Source: CALBRZ01 sp964511065
GTDB taxonomy: Bacteria > Planctomycetota > Planctomycetia > Pirellulales > S012-138
DNA: 60,712 nt
Assembly: GCA_964511065.1 (NCBI GenBank)
Contig: CAZEEG010000021.1
Coordinates: forward strand, 1 to 60,712
Direction: 5' to 3'
Shown: positions 1 through 10,400 of the stretch, one piece after another
Layout: every line of letters begins with the position of its first letter
How positions within the stretch are numbered: position 1 is the stretch's first letter
Translations under genes and position numbers: made by a program
Notes under the pieces: model-generated
Told to the model about the DNA's origin: nothing
Databases searched by the model: none
What the model saw: the letters and a program-made list of their open reading frames with translations, nothing else

Positions 1-2
1 TG

Positions 3-2984
3 TTGCAGTTTTCCGCAGGTGCCTTTGCGATTGCCGGTTTGATCGCCGCAACGGCACCGATCATCATTCACCTGCTGAACCGGCGGCGATTCCGCGTCAC
101 GCCCTGGGCGGCCATGGACTTCTTGCGCCAGGCCGTACAGCGCAGCCGCCGCGTGCTTCAGTTGCGCGACCTGTTGCTGCTCGTTCTGCGGGTATTGGCC
201 GTATTGTTGTTTGGCTTGGCGCTGGCCCGGCCTTACTTCGCCCAAGGTGCCCAGAGCAACTGGCTACCGATCCTCGGCGTCACGCTGGCGGCGGTGCTGG
301 CCTTCGCTGCCGCCCTTTGGGCCGTGCTCAGTTCGCAAGCGCGCGCACGGCGCTGGGGCGGCGCAACGGCACTGGCCGCCGCGCTGCTCACCGCCTGGGG
401 CATCGTCCATTTGGCCGGGGCCCATCGCAGTGAGGACGACACGCTTGCCGCCAACCAGGGCCCGGTCCATGCAATTCTGGTCATCGATAACAGCCTGAGC
501 ATGGGCTACATCCAGCTTAACCGTACACTTTTGGAACTTGCCAAGAGCCGCGCCGCCGAGCTGATCGACCGCCTGCCGCGCGGCAGTCGCATCTCGGTGC
601 TGCCCGCCTGTGGGCCGCGTTCGCAGTTCAGCAACGAACCGTATCGCACGCGCCAAGACGCGCTGGAAGCCCTCTCGGCCATTGAAGTCGTCGATCGCCG
701 GGCAGGCATTTCCCAAATGGCGGCGCTAGCGCTGGAAGCGCAGCAATCGGCAACCGATCTTCCCGCCAAGCGCGTGGTCTTTTTTGGCGATCAGCAGCGT
801 GTGGATTGGTCGGCCAACGTGTTGGCGGCGCTGGCCGAATTGGACGATGTGCAGGTCGTCCAGGTGGCTTCAGAAGACAGCCCGCCGACAAACGCCTGGG
901 TGGCCGATGTGCGTCTCCGCGATGGCGTGGCCGATACCGAAAGCACCAGCACCATCCTGGTGACCATCGCCTTTGAAGGCTCAGAACCGCGCCGCGACGT
1001 GCAAGTTACGCTGCTGGTTGATGGCGTTACCGTCGCCAGCCAAACGATCGACTTGCAACCGGGACAGCGGCAAGTCCTCGAGTTCACACACCGTTTTGAT
1101 CTGCCGGTCGAGCCTGGACGCCCCCTGTGGTCAAAGATCACCGCGTTCCTCTCGCCCGATGAACTGCCCGAAGACGATTACCGCTGCCTGGCCGCTCCGG
1201 TCCTGGCGGCCCTGCCGGTGGTGTTTGTCGATCAATACGGACAGGATGGAGAAGACCCACAGCGGAACCGCATTGGCGAAACCTTTGCCCTCCGGCGGCT
1301 ATTGGCGCCGGTCTTATCGCACCATCAGCCGCAGCGCGAGTTGGTGCAGATCCGGCACGCCACGCTCGACATGATCTCCAGGGATTCCCGCGGTGGCGAC
1401 GATCCCTATGCCACGCCGCTGCACGACGCCCGCCTGGTGGTCGTGGCCGGCGTGAATCGTCCCACGCCTGAAGCCGTGGAAAGCCTGCGGCAGTACGTCG
1501 TTCAAGGTGGGCAACTGTTGATTGCCGCGGGAGCCGATTTCGATCCAGCTGCCTGGCAAGAGCTTGCCTGGCAGGACGGGGCTGGCATCCTACCGCTCCC
1601 CTTAAGCGGCAAGTTGGTGGGGGCCTTGCCGCGCGATACGACGCGCAGCGTGCAGCCATTTCGATTCGACCTGGAAAGCCTCCAACAGACGCCGTACTTC
1701 CTGGTGGAGAACGAATCGGCCGCCGCCCTGGAAGACCTGTATCGCTCCGTCATTTTCTTCCAAGCGGCGGAAGTGCTGGATCAGCCCGAGCTGATCGATC
1801 AGTTGGTGGCGCGCGAAACGACCCGCCTGCAGACCGAGCAAGAGTTCTTGCGTGAAGAAGAAGTGCGTGCCCGGCACGAGGCCCAGGGGCAGCTTTCCCC
1901 GGCAGAGGCGGCCCTGCGGCCCGCGGACCGTCAGCGGCTCCAGCAGATTCGCCCCCAATGGCTGCTCTGGGCCGAGCGCCAGAACGCCCCCACGTTAACG
2001 CCTGCAATGCAGGCCCGGCATGAGCAACCGCGCATTCGCGCACGCTATACCGATGGCAAACCTTACATGATCGAACGCAACGTGGGCCAGGGCCGCGTCG
2101 TCTTCATCACGTCCGGGGTGTACACCGGCCGCGACTGGTCGGGCTGGAACACGATGTCCAACACGTCGGCCATGCTGGTGTTCGACCGCCTGCTGCGGGG
2201 CATGATCGAAAGCACTCTGCCGCCGCGCAACGTCACCACCACCGACGAAGTGCAGATTCCCATTGAACCGGCCCTGCGGCGCAACCGTTTTGCGATGATC
2301 CGACCGGGCTGGCTCGACCAGAACCCTCCGGCTGTGGATGCTGGCGCACCCTCACAACCGGGCAGCGGCGTGCAGCACGAACCTGGCCCCAGCAACGTCA
2401 ACGGCGCAGGCACGGGCAATGACCTGGCCCTGCCCGGCGGACATGGTGGCGCTGAGCCGGTATTGGGCGCGTCGACGCTCCGGGCGATTGAAGAACCCCT
2501 CTCCGTCGATGCGCTGGGAGCGGAGCGGTTTGGGCTAACACTCCGCGATCTCACGCGGCGAGGATTTTATCGCGTGGTTGCCCGGCGGCCCGAAAGCGCA
2601 GCGCACGAAGGGCTCGACGTCAACGTCTGGGAGGTGGTCCTGGCAGCGGCCGGGCCGGAGGAGGAATCCTCGCCGCAGCGGTTGAACAGCCAGGGATTTG
2701 CCCAATTGGTTGCGGCTTCGCCCGAGGTCGCGCCGCACGTGCGTTGGGTGGGACCCGATGGCACCATCCAGATCGAAGGGGCCCGGGCCACCGGCCAATC
2801 GTGGTGGTGGAAACTGCTGCTGGGCGGCGTGCTGCTTTGCTTTGTGCTGGAAATGCTCGTTCTTGCCTGGTCGCGGTTGTTCGGCCCGCCCGCAGAGACC
2901 GCGCCGACCGCGATTTCGCCCGGGGCCGCTTCGCCCGCCTTCGCAGGACCACTGGCCGGCAGCCGGCAGGGAGTTTCGGCATGA
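3..2984 (+). CDS. BatA-type membrane protein with VWA domain
   Basis: Large membrane protein of the aerotolerance-regulator (BatA) type. The first ~80 residues carry the BatA N-terminal signature: a hydrophobic segment, HLLNRRR, then a second helix ending in ALARPYF. Two more helices follow (about 86-110 and 120-138). A von Willebrand A region then starts with the MIDAS motif D-x-S-x-S at 162-166 (DNSLS). A long extracytoplasmic part with a ThuA/glutamine-amidotransferase-like flavour leads to a C-terminal helix near residues 930-955. The frame opens at a TTG at base 3, but the window begins with 'tg', so the true start is probably an ATG whose A lies one base outside the window. The TGA overlaps the next ATG (ATGA), so translation is likely coupled. 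Family knowledge places such proteins with MoxR ATPases, here at 12172. The exact role is inferred. Confidence 0.85.
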   Translation: MQFSAGAFAIAGLIAATAPIIIHLLNRRRFRVTPWAAMDFLRQAVQRSRRVLQLRDLLLLVLRVLAVLLFGLALARPYFAQGAQSNWLPILGVTLAAVLAFAAALWAVLSSQARARRWGGATALAAALLTAWGIVHLAGAHRSEDDTLAANQGPVHAILVIDNSLSMGYIQLNRTLLELAKSRAAELIDRLPRGSRISVLPACGPRSQFSNEPYRTRQDALEALSAIEVVDRRAGISQMAALALEAQQSATDLPAKRVVFFGDQQRVDWSANVLAALAELDDVQVVQVASEDSPPTNAWVADVRLRDGVADTESTSTILVTIAFEGSEPRRDVQVTLLVDGVTVASQTIDLQPGQRQVLEFTHRFDLPVEPGRPLWSKITAFLSPDELPEDDYRCLAAPVLAALPVVFVDQYGQDGEDPQRNRIGETFALRRLLAPVLSHHQPQRELVQIRHATLDMISRDSRGGDDPYATPLHDARLVVVAGVNRPTPEAVESLRQYVVQGGQLLIAAGADFDPAAWQELAWQDGAGILPLPLSGKLVGALPRDTTRSVQPFRFDLESLQQTPYFLVENESAAALEDLYRSVIFFQAAEVLDQPELIDQLVARETTRLQTEQEFLREEEVRARHEAQGQLSPAEAALRPADRQRLQQIRPQWLLWAERQNAPTLTPAMQARHEQPRIRARYTDGKPYMIERNVGQGRVVFITSGVYTGRDWSGWNTMSNTSAMLVFDRLLRGMIESTLPPRNVTTTDEVQIPIEPALRRNRFAMIRPGWLDQNPPAVDAGAPSQPGSGVQHEPGPSNVNGAGTGNDLALPGGHGGAEPVLGASTLRAIEEPLSVDALGAERFGLTLRDLTRRGFYRVVARRPESAAHEGLDVNVWEVVLAAAGPEEESSPQRLNSQGFAQLVAASPEVAPHVRWVGPDGTIQIEGARATGQSWWWKLLLGGVLLCFVLEMLVLAWSRLFGPPAETAPTAISPGAASPAFAGPLAGSRQGVSA

Positions 2985-5413
2985 CGGACCTGCTGCTGCG
3001 ACTGCACGGCTACCGCGATGCGGATACCGGCGACGCCCGCTGGCGCCTGGTCGCTCCCTGGGTGAGCGAACCTTGGGGGACGGCAGTCTTGATCCTGGCT
3101 CTGATCGCGCTGGTGGTGATCGTCATAGGGTTTTATGTTTGGTTCCAGCCCTCTGGCCGCCCGCGCGTGAAGGCCGCCCTGGCTGCAACGCGCGTAACGC
3201 TTGGTGCCATTTTGCTGTTGATGCTCGCGGAGCCGGCCCTGGTGTTTCCGGTGGTTACGGCCCCGCGCCCGCAACTTTGGGTCTTATTCGACGGCACCGA
3301 CAGCATGGGCATTCAGGACGAATTGAGTTCGTCGGAGCGTGCCGCCCTGGCCGATGTCACCGGTCTATCGACAGCGGCCACGGACGAACCGCCCAGCCGC
3401 GCCGACTACGTCCGCGCGTACGTGCAGCGCGAACCGGAGCAGAATCTGCTTCACCGGCTGAACGAGCGATTCGACGTGCGCACGTTCATCTTCGATAACA
3501 ATCTGCGCGAACTGCCCGATTTCGATAAGTGGACCTCCAGCGACGAGCAGGTTCGGCAAAGGCTCACCACGGCCGGGCAGTACACCGCGCTGGGCGAAGC
3601 CTTCCAGGAGTTGTCGCGGCGGCGCAGCACGTCGAGCCTGGCAGGCGTCCTGGTATTCAGCGACTTCAATCAAAATTCTGGCCCATCGGCCGAGGCCGAA
3701 GCGGCTCGCCTCCAAGTGCCGTTCTACACGGTGGGGATTGGTCCGCCGGCCGCCAAGGATCTCCGCGTGCGGATGGATGCCCCGCTGTGGATGACCAAGA
3801 ACGAACGTTCCACCGTGCAGGTGGTGGTGGAGCACGAAGGCGTCGAACAGCCGCTGGCCAACGTCCGGCTGTACGCCCGGCGCCTGGATGAAGCTGGCAC
3901 CATTGAAGCTCCGGCCCGGCTGGAGATCGGCGAGCGGCGCGTGGAGCTCACTTCCTCGTTCGTGCCGATCAACTTTCCCTTCACACCCGATGTCACCGGG
4001 CAATACACGTTGGTGGCCGAGGTCGATCCGGTTGAGGGCGAAGTGATCGACCAGAACAATCGGGCAGAGCGGGAAGTCAATATTCGCGATGACTTCTTGC
4101 GGCTGATGTACGTGGAGCACGAACCGACTTGGGAATGGCGGTTCATCAAGGAAGTATTTCACCGCGATAAGCTGGTCGGGATGCGTGGATTCCGCACGTT
4201 CCTCCGCTCGGCAGACCCCAGGGTGCGGCAGACCAACGAGTTGTTTGTGCCCACCATGACGCCGCAGCGGAGCACGTTTTTTGCCGGCGACGTAATCTTC
4301 TTGGGCGACATGCAGGCGTCGTCGCTCAGTACGCGATTCGCCGAAATGACCAAGGAATTTGTGGGGCGATTCGGCGGCGGGCTGGTAGTGATTTCGGGGC
4401 CGCGGTTCGGGCCGGGCCAGCTATACGGTACGCCGCTTGCGGACATGCTTCCGGTCGTGGTCGATCCCGATCTCACGCGGCGCGATGAGGAATTCGAATT
4501 GCAACTCACGCCCGATGGCGAAACCACCAGCTTCATGCGGCTGGGGAGCACCGAGGCCGAGAACCGCCGGGCCTGGCAGAACCTGGGCAAGCTGCCGTGG
4601 TATCAGCCGGTGCGCCGGGCCAGTTCCGCTCCCGGCACCAAGGTCCTGGCCGTACATCCCACCGACCGCTGCGTCGATGGCCAGCCCCAACCGCTGATCG
4701 CGCTGCGGCAATACGGCGAAGGGATCGTCGTTTATGTAGCGTTCAATGAAACCTGGCGCCTGCGGCGGATGTACGGCGAAAAGTACTATCGCCAGTTCTG
4801 GGGGCAGATGATCCACCAGTTGGCCTCGCGGCGGGCACTAGGAACGCAAAAGCGGTTTGTGGTCCAGACCGACCGGCAGCAATACAAGGTCGACGACAAG
4901 GTGATCCTGACCGTCGAAGCGTTCGATGCCGACTATCAACCGCTGGACGACTCCGAACTGCCCCAGCAGCGGCTCGTTGCCGAGGTATTCGTGCCCGGCC
5001 GCCAATCCGATGGCGGGCAGCGGATTGAACAGTATCACGTGGCACGCCGCAAGGATGCCCTGTTTGAAGCCCGCATCCCGGTCGATATCGGGGGCGAGTA
5101 CCGCGTGCGGGTGCAGGACCCGGTCACCGGGAAGCATGCCGAGGCTAACTTTCGCGTTGCCGATCTGTCCGTCGAACGCCGCAGTGCCGTGCGGAACGTG
5201 GCGCTCCAGAACGATTTGGCCCGGGTTCACCCCGCGGGCCGCGCGGTGGAGTTAGCCGAAGCCGACCGCCTGATTGATGAAATCCAGCTTCAGGTTCGCG
5301 AGGAGACGACCATTCAAACCATCCATTTGTGGAGTACCTGGCCGATGTTCCTGCTGGTCGTGATGTTGATGATCGGCGAGTGGCTGGGCCGCAAGTGGGT
5401 GTCCTGGCCATAG
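2981..5413 (+). CDS. VWA-like membrane protein (BatA partner)
   Basis: 810-residue membrane protein translated from an ATG that overlaps the preceding stop (ATGA at 2981-2984). The same frame stays open further upstream, but there it only shadows the first gene. Two N-terminal helices (about 34-55 and 70-92) are followed by a VWA-like strand whose MIDAS is the variant D-x-T-x-S (DGTDS at 104-108). A large soluble region with beta-sandwich and glutamine-amidotransferase-like character follows, and a helix lies at the extreme C-terminus just before WLGRKW. It is the usual second member of planctomycete BatA clusters. Metal binding is plausible but the MIDAS is not canonical. The molecular role is unknown; scaffolding of an envelope complex remodelled by MoxR is inferred. 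Confidence 0.82.
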   Translation: MTDLLLRLHGYRDADTGDARWRLVAPWVSEPWGTAVLILALIALVVIVIGFYVWFQPSGRPRVKAALAATRVTLGAILLLMLAEPALVFPVVTAPRPQLWVLFDGTDSMGIQDELSSSERAALADVTGLSTAATDEPPSRADYVRAYVQREPEQNLLHRLNERFDVRTFIFDNNLRELPDFDKWTSSDEQVRQRLTTAGQYTALGEAFQELSRRRSTSSLAGVLVFSDFNQNSGPSAEAEAARLQVPFYTVGIGPPAAKDLRVRMDAPLWMTKNERSTVQVVVEHEGVEQPLANVRLYARRLDEAGTIEAPARLEIGERRVELTSSFVPINFPFTPDVTGQYTLVAEVDPVEGEVIDQNNRAEREVNIRDDFLRLMYVEHEPTWEWRFIKEVFHRDKLVGMRGFRTFLRSADPRVRQTNELFVPTMTPQRSTFFAGDVIFLGDMQASSLSTRFAEMTKEFVGRFGGGLVVISGPRFGPGQLYGTPLADMLPVVVDPDLTRRDEEFELQLTPDGETTSFMRLGSTEAENRRAWQNLGKLPWYQPVRRASSAPGTKVLAVHPTDRCVDGQPQPLIALRQYGEGIVVYVAFNETWRLRRMYGEKYYRQFWGQMIHQLASRRALGTQKRFVVQTDRQQYKVDDKVILTVEAFDADYQPLDDSELPQQRLVAEVFVPGRQSDGGQRIEQYHVARRKDALFEARIPVDIGGEYRVRVQDPVTGKHAEANFRVADLSVERRSAVRNVALQNDLARVHPAGRAVELAEADRLIDEIQLQVREETTIQTIHLWSTWPMFLLVVMLMIGEWLGRKWVSWP

Positions 5414-5505
5414 GGAAGTTGTGTCTCGCTCGTGGAGCCTGGCCGCTGTCCCGCTCATGGATTCAATAACGTAACTTATCGAGCAACTTTGGTACGCAAC
5501 ACCTC

Positions 5506-7446
5506 ATGTCGCCATTGATCGAATTACACCGCCGCCTGGCGAGCCTTCGCCGCCGCCGGTTCTGGCTGAGGGCCGGGACCGCGCTCAGCGTGATCCTGCT
5601 GGTGGTGCTTTGGTCGCTGGTAGGGCTGTTTGTGCTCGATTGGGCGCTCCGCCTGCAAACCGGGCCGCGGTTGATGGTCATTTTGGCCGTCGTTTCCGCG
5701 TGGGCGGCGCTGGCCTGGTGGCTGCTGCGTCCCTGGTGGCGAACGCGCGAAACCGAGATCGACCTGGCTCTGTACGTGCAGCGGCAGCAACGGATCGATA
5801 GCGACCTGGTTGCCGCCCTGGAATTCGAACAACACCAGCAGCGCGGCGATAACGATCGCTGGGGCTCTCCCGACTTGCAAAGTGCGGTGATTGCCTGGGC
5901 CGGTGAGGTGGGCCGCAACCTCGACGTCTACCAGGGCCTGTCGTACCGCCCGCTCGCCGTGCGCGGCCTGGCCCTGGGCGTATCGCTGTTGGTCGTGGGC
6001 GTGACCGCCGCCGTAATGGCTCCTTATGCGTCAGCCTTCTTCAGCCGGCTGGTGTTGAACGACGTTCCGTATCCCACCAAGACCCAAATTGTACGGCTGC
6101 TAATCAATGGCCAGGAATATCCGGTTTACGCCAGCCGTACGGTCGTGGTCCGCTGCCCCGAGGGCAGGCCGGTCGAGATCGTCGCCCAGGGCTCTGGGGA
6201 ACTGCCGGCCGCGGGCCGGATTGAGCTTTGGGAAGACGGCAACCCCAATCGCAGCCATGAACCTCTGCGGCCGGAATCGTCCGCAGCGCAGAACGCAGCC
6301 TACAAGGCAACCATTCCACGGCTCCTGCGCAATGTCCATTTTCAACTGCACCTGGGCGATGCCTGGACTTCGCCGGGGCAATTGCAGGTCGTCGCCTTGC
6401 CGCGTGTGGAAGTGACCCTGCACACCCGGCCGCCCGCGTACCTGGAAGGCATCGTGCCCGCCAGCGACGGCGATCCTGGCGCGATGCAGGCGGCCGTGGT
6501 CGATGGTTCCAAAGTGATTGTGCGACTGGCCAGCAGCAAGCCACTTCAAGAGGACGGCGGGGCCGTGTTAAGGATCGGTGACCGCTCGTTCCCGCTGCGG
6601 CGTATCGAAGAAGCCGCGGAATCCGATGAACCATCCGGGCCGGCCGAATATTGGGAATTGAACGACGACGCTTCGCCGCTGGCGTCCGTAAAAGACACGA
6701 TTGCCTTTGAGATTCAGGTGACCGACCGCGATGGACTTCAACTGCCCTCGCCCATTCAAGGTTACATTCGCCGCCAGGCCGACCGGCCCCCCAAGGCTAC
6801 GCTTGATATTACCACCCGGAATGTCCTTCCGGCAGCACAACCCAGCGTGCTGTTTGGAGCGATCGACGACTACGGCCTGGCCGAGTTGCGTCTGGAGGTA
6901 TCGCGAACCGGGAGCGACGGCAAGCAGCAGCTGCTTTCGACACACACGCTGCCCGTTCCGCGGCGCTGCCGCCGCTTGGAGCCGCTGTTGTTTACCGCCA
7001 CGCCAGAACTGGCGCCCGCGCTGGATCGCCACCAGTTGCCATCTGAGATCGAGCGCCAACTGCGCGAAACCGGATTGCCGCCGGAGGTCGCCCTGCACGT
7101 AGCAACGATCCGGCCGGGCGAAGTCTGGAACCTGGCCGACTCGCAAGATGCCTGGCATTTTGCCATCAAGCGCGAGAAAAAACACGGCATGCTCCAGGTT
7201 TTCCGCCAATATGTGTTGAACCTGGAGCCCCTGAACGTGACGCCTGGCAACGAACTGTTCCTCACCGTCCGCGCCATCGACTACCGTGGAGACGAGGCGG
7301 GCGAAGAATCCGTCAGCGACCCGATCGTAATTTCCGTTACCGGAGAAGCGGCCGTACTGGCCGATATCTCCGAGCCTGATACCCGCAGCTTGGAATCGCT
7401 CAACCGCATCATCCAGCGGCAACTTGGCATTGGAGAATCGCCATGA
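5506..7446 (+). CDS. DUF4175-like membrane protein, N-terminal half
   Basis: 646-residue protein with two hydrophobic helices near residues 18-47 and 57-75 and a third near 150-172, then a soluble mostly beta region with Ig-like spacing. It resembles the amino-terminal half of DUF4175/TIGR02302-type proteins, which elsewhere carry membrane helices followed by a long helical part in one chain. Here the helical part seems to be the separate next gene, whose ATG overlaps this stop (ATGA at 7443-7446). It starts at ATG 5506, 92 bases after the previous stop. The similarity is judged by layout only. No enzymatic motif is visible, so a structural role in the MoxR/BatA complex is inferred. Confidence 0.72.
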   Translation: MSPLIELHRRLASLRRRRFWLRAGTALSVILLVVLWSLVGLFVLDWALRLQTGPRLMVILAVVSAWAALAWWLLRPWWRTRETEIDLALYVQRQQRIDSDLVAALEFEQHQQRGDNDRWGSPDLQSAVIAWAGEVGRNLDVYQGLSYRPLAVRGLALGVSLLVVGVTAAVMAPYASAFFSRLVLNDVPYPTKTQIVRLLINGQEYPVYASRTVVVRCPEGRPVEIVAQGSGELPAAGRIELWEDGNPNRSHEPLRPESSAAQNAAYKATIPRLLRNVHFQLHLGDAWTSPGQLQVVALPRVEVTLHTRPPAYLEGIVPASDGDPGAMQAAVVDGSKVIVRLASSKPLQEDGGAVLRIGDRSFPLRRIEEAAESDEPSGPAEYWELNDDASPLASVKDTIAFEIQVTDRDGLQLPSPIQGYIRRQADRPPKATLDITTRNVLPAAQPSVLFGAIDDYGLAELRLEVSRTGSDGKQQLLSTHTLPVPRRCRRLEPLLFTATPELAPALDRHQLPSEIERQLRETGLPPEVALHVATIRPGEVWNLADSQDAWHFAIKREKKHGMLQVFRQYVLNLEPLNVTPGNELFLTVRAIDYRGDEAGEESVSDPIVISVTGEAAVLADISEPDTRSLESLNRIIQRQLGIGESP

Positions 7447-10400
7447 CGTCGAAACTGACCTTGCGTTCGAGATGGCGGAGTCATTCACGGAAGTTCGTCG
7501 GCCTCGCCTGCTGCGCCTCCTGGCGAAAGCTCGCAGCGGCGATGGTGCTGACAGCTTGTGCCACATTGTTGGCTGTTCCGCAGAGCGTCACCGCCGCCGA
7601 CACTGGCGACTTGAATACCCTGCGCAGCAAGCAGCAATCGCAGCAGCGGGCACGGGTCATGGCGCGCGAGCTCGTCTCGGGCATCCTCGACGTTCAATTG
7701 CAAAAGCTGGAAGAAAACGGCCTCACCGACCGCCAGATTTACCGCGATATTCGCAGCATGCAGCAGAATATCGACGGCCTGATCGAAGCCGAGATGCGGC
7801 AAGTAGTCGACCTGCTGCTGCAAGCCCAAACGGCCGATACCGCTGATCGCGACCGGCTGTTCGTCTCGGCGCGCGAAACAATTCGCCAGATCGTGGTTCG
7901 TCTGGCGGTGGAGCGGCACAACCTCCAACGGCGGCTGAAAACCGCCGCCCTGGCCGCACAAGTCAAACAACTGATTGCGATGCAAGACGTGATCGTTCGC
8001 GTCACGGAGTCGCTGCCGGAGCAACCACAGTTGCGACGCGAAGCCTTGGCCCTCAAGACCACGCAAGACGAGCGCGACGTCCGGGTACTGTACCTGCAAC
8101 TGGAAGCGATGCTGGAAGAAGTCAGCGGTTGGGGCGGCCGCGTGGGCGCGGGCGCTGCCGACGGCCTGCGGATTCTCAAGGCGGCCCAGGTCAATCAGCA
8201 TCTCGGCCAGGCCATCGCCGGCCTGGAATCGGCCGACTTTTCCGGCAGCCTCGAACACCAGCAGGCCGTGTTGCGAGGGCTGCGTCTGCTGCTGGAAAAG
8301 GTGGAAGAAACCCAGGGCCTCATCAACAGCGACCGGGAGGCCCTGTTGGAACTGGTCCGCGAACTGACCCGGCGTCAACAGGCTTTGCGACAGGAAACTG
8401 CCAACCGGGAACTGCCGGCCGACGCCGACAAAGCTGCGGCCGAGGTTCGCCCCCTGGTCGATGAGCAGTTGGCCATCCACAAGAACCTGATGCGTCTGCA
8501 AGAAGCCCTGCACGCGTCGCCCGCGGTGCAACCGCTGGTTGAAAACGCACAACAAGCGGCATACGAAGCAACCGGGCAGATCTTCGACCAGAAACTGGAC
8601 GAGGCCGCCCAAGAGCAGCAAACCGTGCTGGGTAATCTCGCGGCAATTGAAGAAGCCCTGCAAACCGCGGCCGACGACGAAAACGCCGACAAAACGGCCG
8701 AAGAGTATCGCAAACTCGTCGACGACCTGAAGGCTGCCCGCGGCGATCTGAGCAAGGCCCGTGAATCGCAGGACAAGGCGGCTCGCCAGGTTTCTGAAGA
8801 CAAGCCGGCGGAAGCCAAGGCGAGCGAGGAGCAGGCGGCCGAGCAGGTCCGCAAGGCCGGCGAGGAACGCAAGCTGCCAGCCATCGTGAAAAGCCGTCTG
8901 GCGGAAGCCGAGGCGGCCGCGGCCGAAGCCGCTCAAAAACTCCAAGATGCCGAGGCCGCGGAGCGCGAAAAAGCAGCCGCCGTTGAAGCGGCCGATGAGT
9001 CGCTACGCCGGGCCGAATCGGAAGTGGAAGCCGCGCTGGCGGATGCCAAGCGTCGGGCATTGGCCGTCGAAATCGGCGAACTGGGCCGCGCCATGGAATC
9101 ACTTGAAAGGGCCGCGGCCACCGAACGGCAAGTGGCCCGCGAAACGGCCCAATTGGCCCAGGCCGATCCGCCCAAGCCGCAGGCTGCTGCCGACAGCGCC
9201 AAGGACGCCAAGCCTTCGGCATCGGAGCCTTCGTCAGAATCGCCCGAAAAATCAAAGCCTGGAGAGCCCAAGCCAGCCGAGGACGGCAAAGCCAACGCCG
9301 AGGACTCGGGGGAGATGAACCCTGCCGGGTTGCGGGCCGCCAAGGCTCGGCAGTTAGCCTCTGAGCAGGAAGATGTTAACCACATTGCCAAGAAGGTGGC
9401 AAAAGGCGTGAAGGCCACGGCGCCGGAGGCTGCCAAGACACTGGAAGAAGCTGCTCCCGGTGGCCAGGAGGTGCAAAAGCAGCTAGAGCAAATGGCTGCG
9501 GTGGCTAAGGATCAACACGATCCCAAGCAACAGGCCGCGGCCGCCAAGGCCTCGTCACAGGCAGCCGATACGGCCCAGAAACTCTCCAAGGCGGCCGGGC
9601 AACTCCGCGACCGGCTGGAGAAAGCCTCGCAGGAACTGGCCGACCTCAGCCGTGAACAGTTGAAGGCGGTTGAGGCCGTTCGCGAAAAGGTCGAACAGGC
9701 GTTGCCGGCCAAGCCAGAGGGCCTGGCCGAGCGTCTCCAACGCTTGCAGCAAGCTGAAGAAAAAGTGGCGCAGGCCCAAATTGAACAACAGCGCGCAGCA
9801 GGCAAGCCAGCCGCGGCTGCCGCCCGCGAGTTGGCCGAGCAGATCGCCGAGGCTCGCCAACAGCAGCAAATGGCCGACCAGGCTGCTGAGGACATGGCCG
9901 CCGGCCGTACGCCGGCCGCCGATGCTACCGCCCGGCAGCAGCAAGCGGCCGAGCGCGCCGCGGCCGCTGCTGAACAGGCTGCCGCGCGTCCGCAAGCGCG
10001 GCAGGCCATGGTCGAGGGTCGCCGCGATCCGCTGCGCGATGCACTAGCCCGGGCTCAGCAGTCGGCCAGCGAAGCCGCTCAGGCAACGCTCGATGGTAAC
10101 CGCACGGCCGCGTCCGCCGCCCGAAACGACGCCGCTGAAGCCCTGGCTGAAGCCGAAGCGCATGCGCGGCGCGAAGCCGCCCAGGCTGCCGAGTCCCCCG
10201 GTGGGGAGCCCGATGTGCAAGCCCAGGCGCGCGCCACCAAGGCCGCGGAAGAGGCAGCGCGGCTCGCTTCCGGCGATGCCCCGCAGGCAGCCAGGCAACT
10301 GGCCGAGGCGAAGGAGTCGTCGGCCAAGGCCGAGCAGGCCGCTCTGCAAAATGATCGCAAGGCCGCCACCGAGGCTCAGCAGGCAAGCGAGCAACATCTG

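Noticed and set aside
7485..8945. Long antisense open frames over the coiled-coil and other GC-rich genes
   Set aside because: High-GC genes produce long open frames on the opposite strand. These show no domain features and overlap well supported genes completely.
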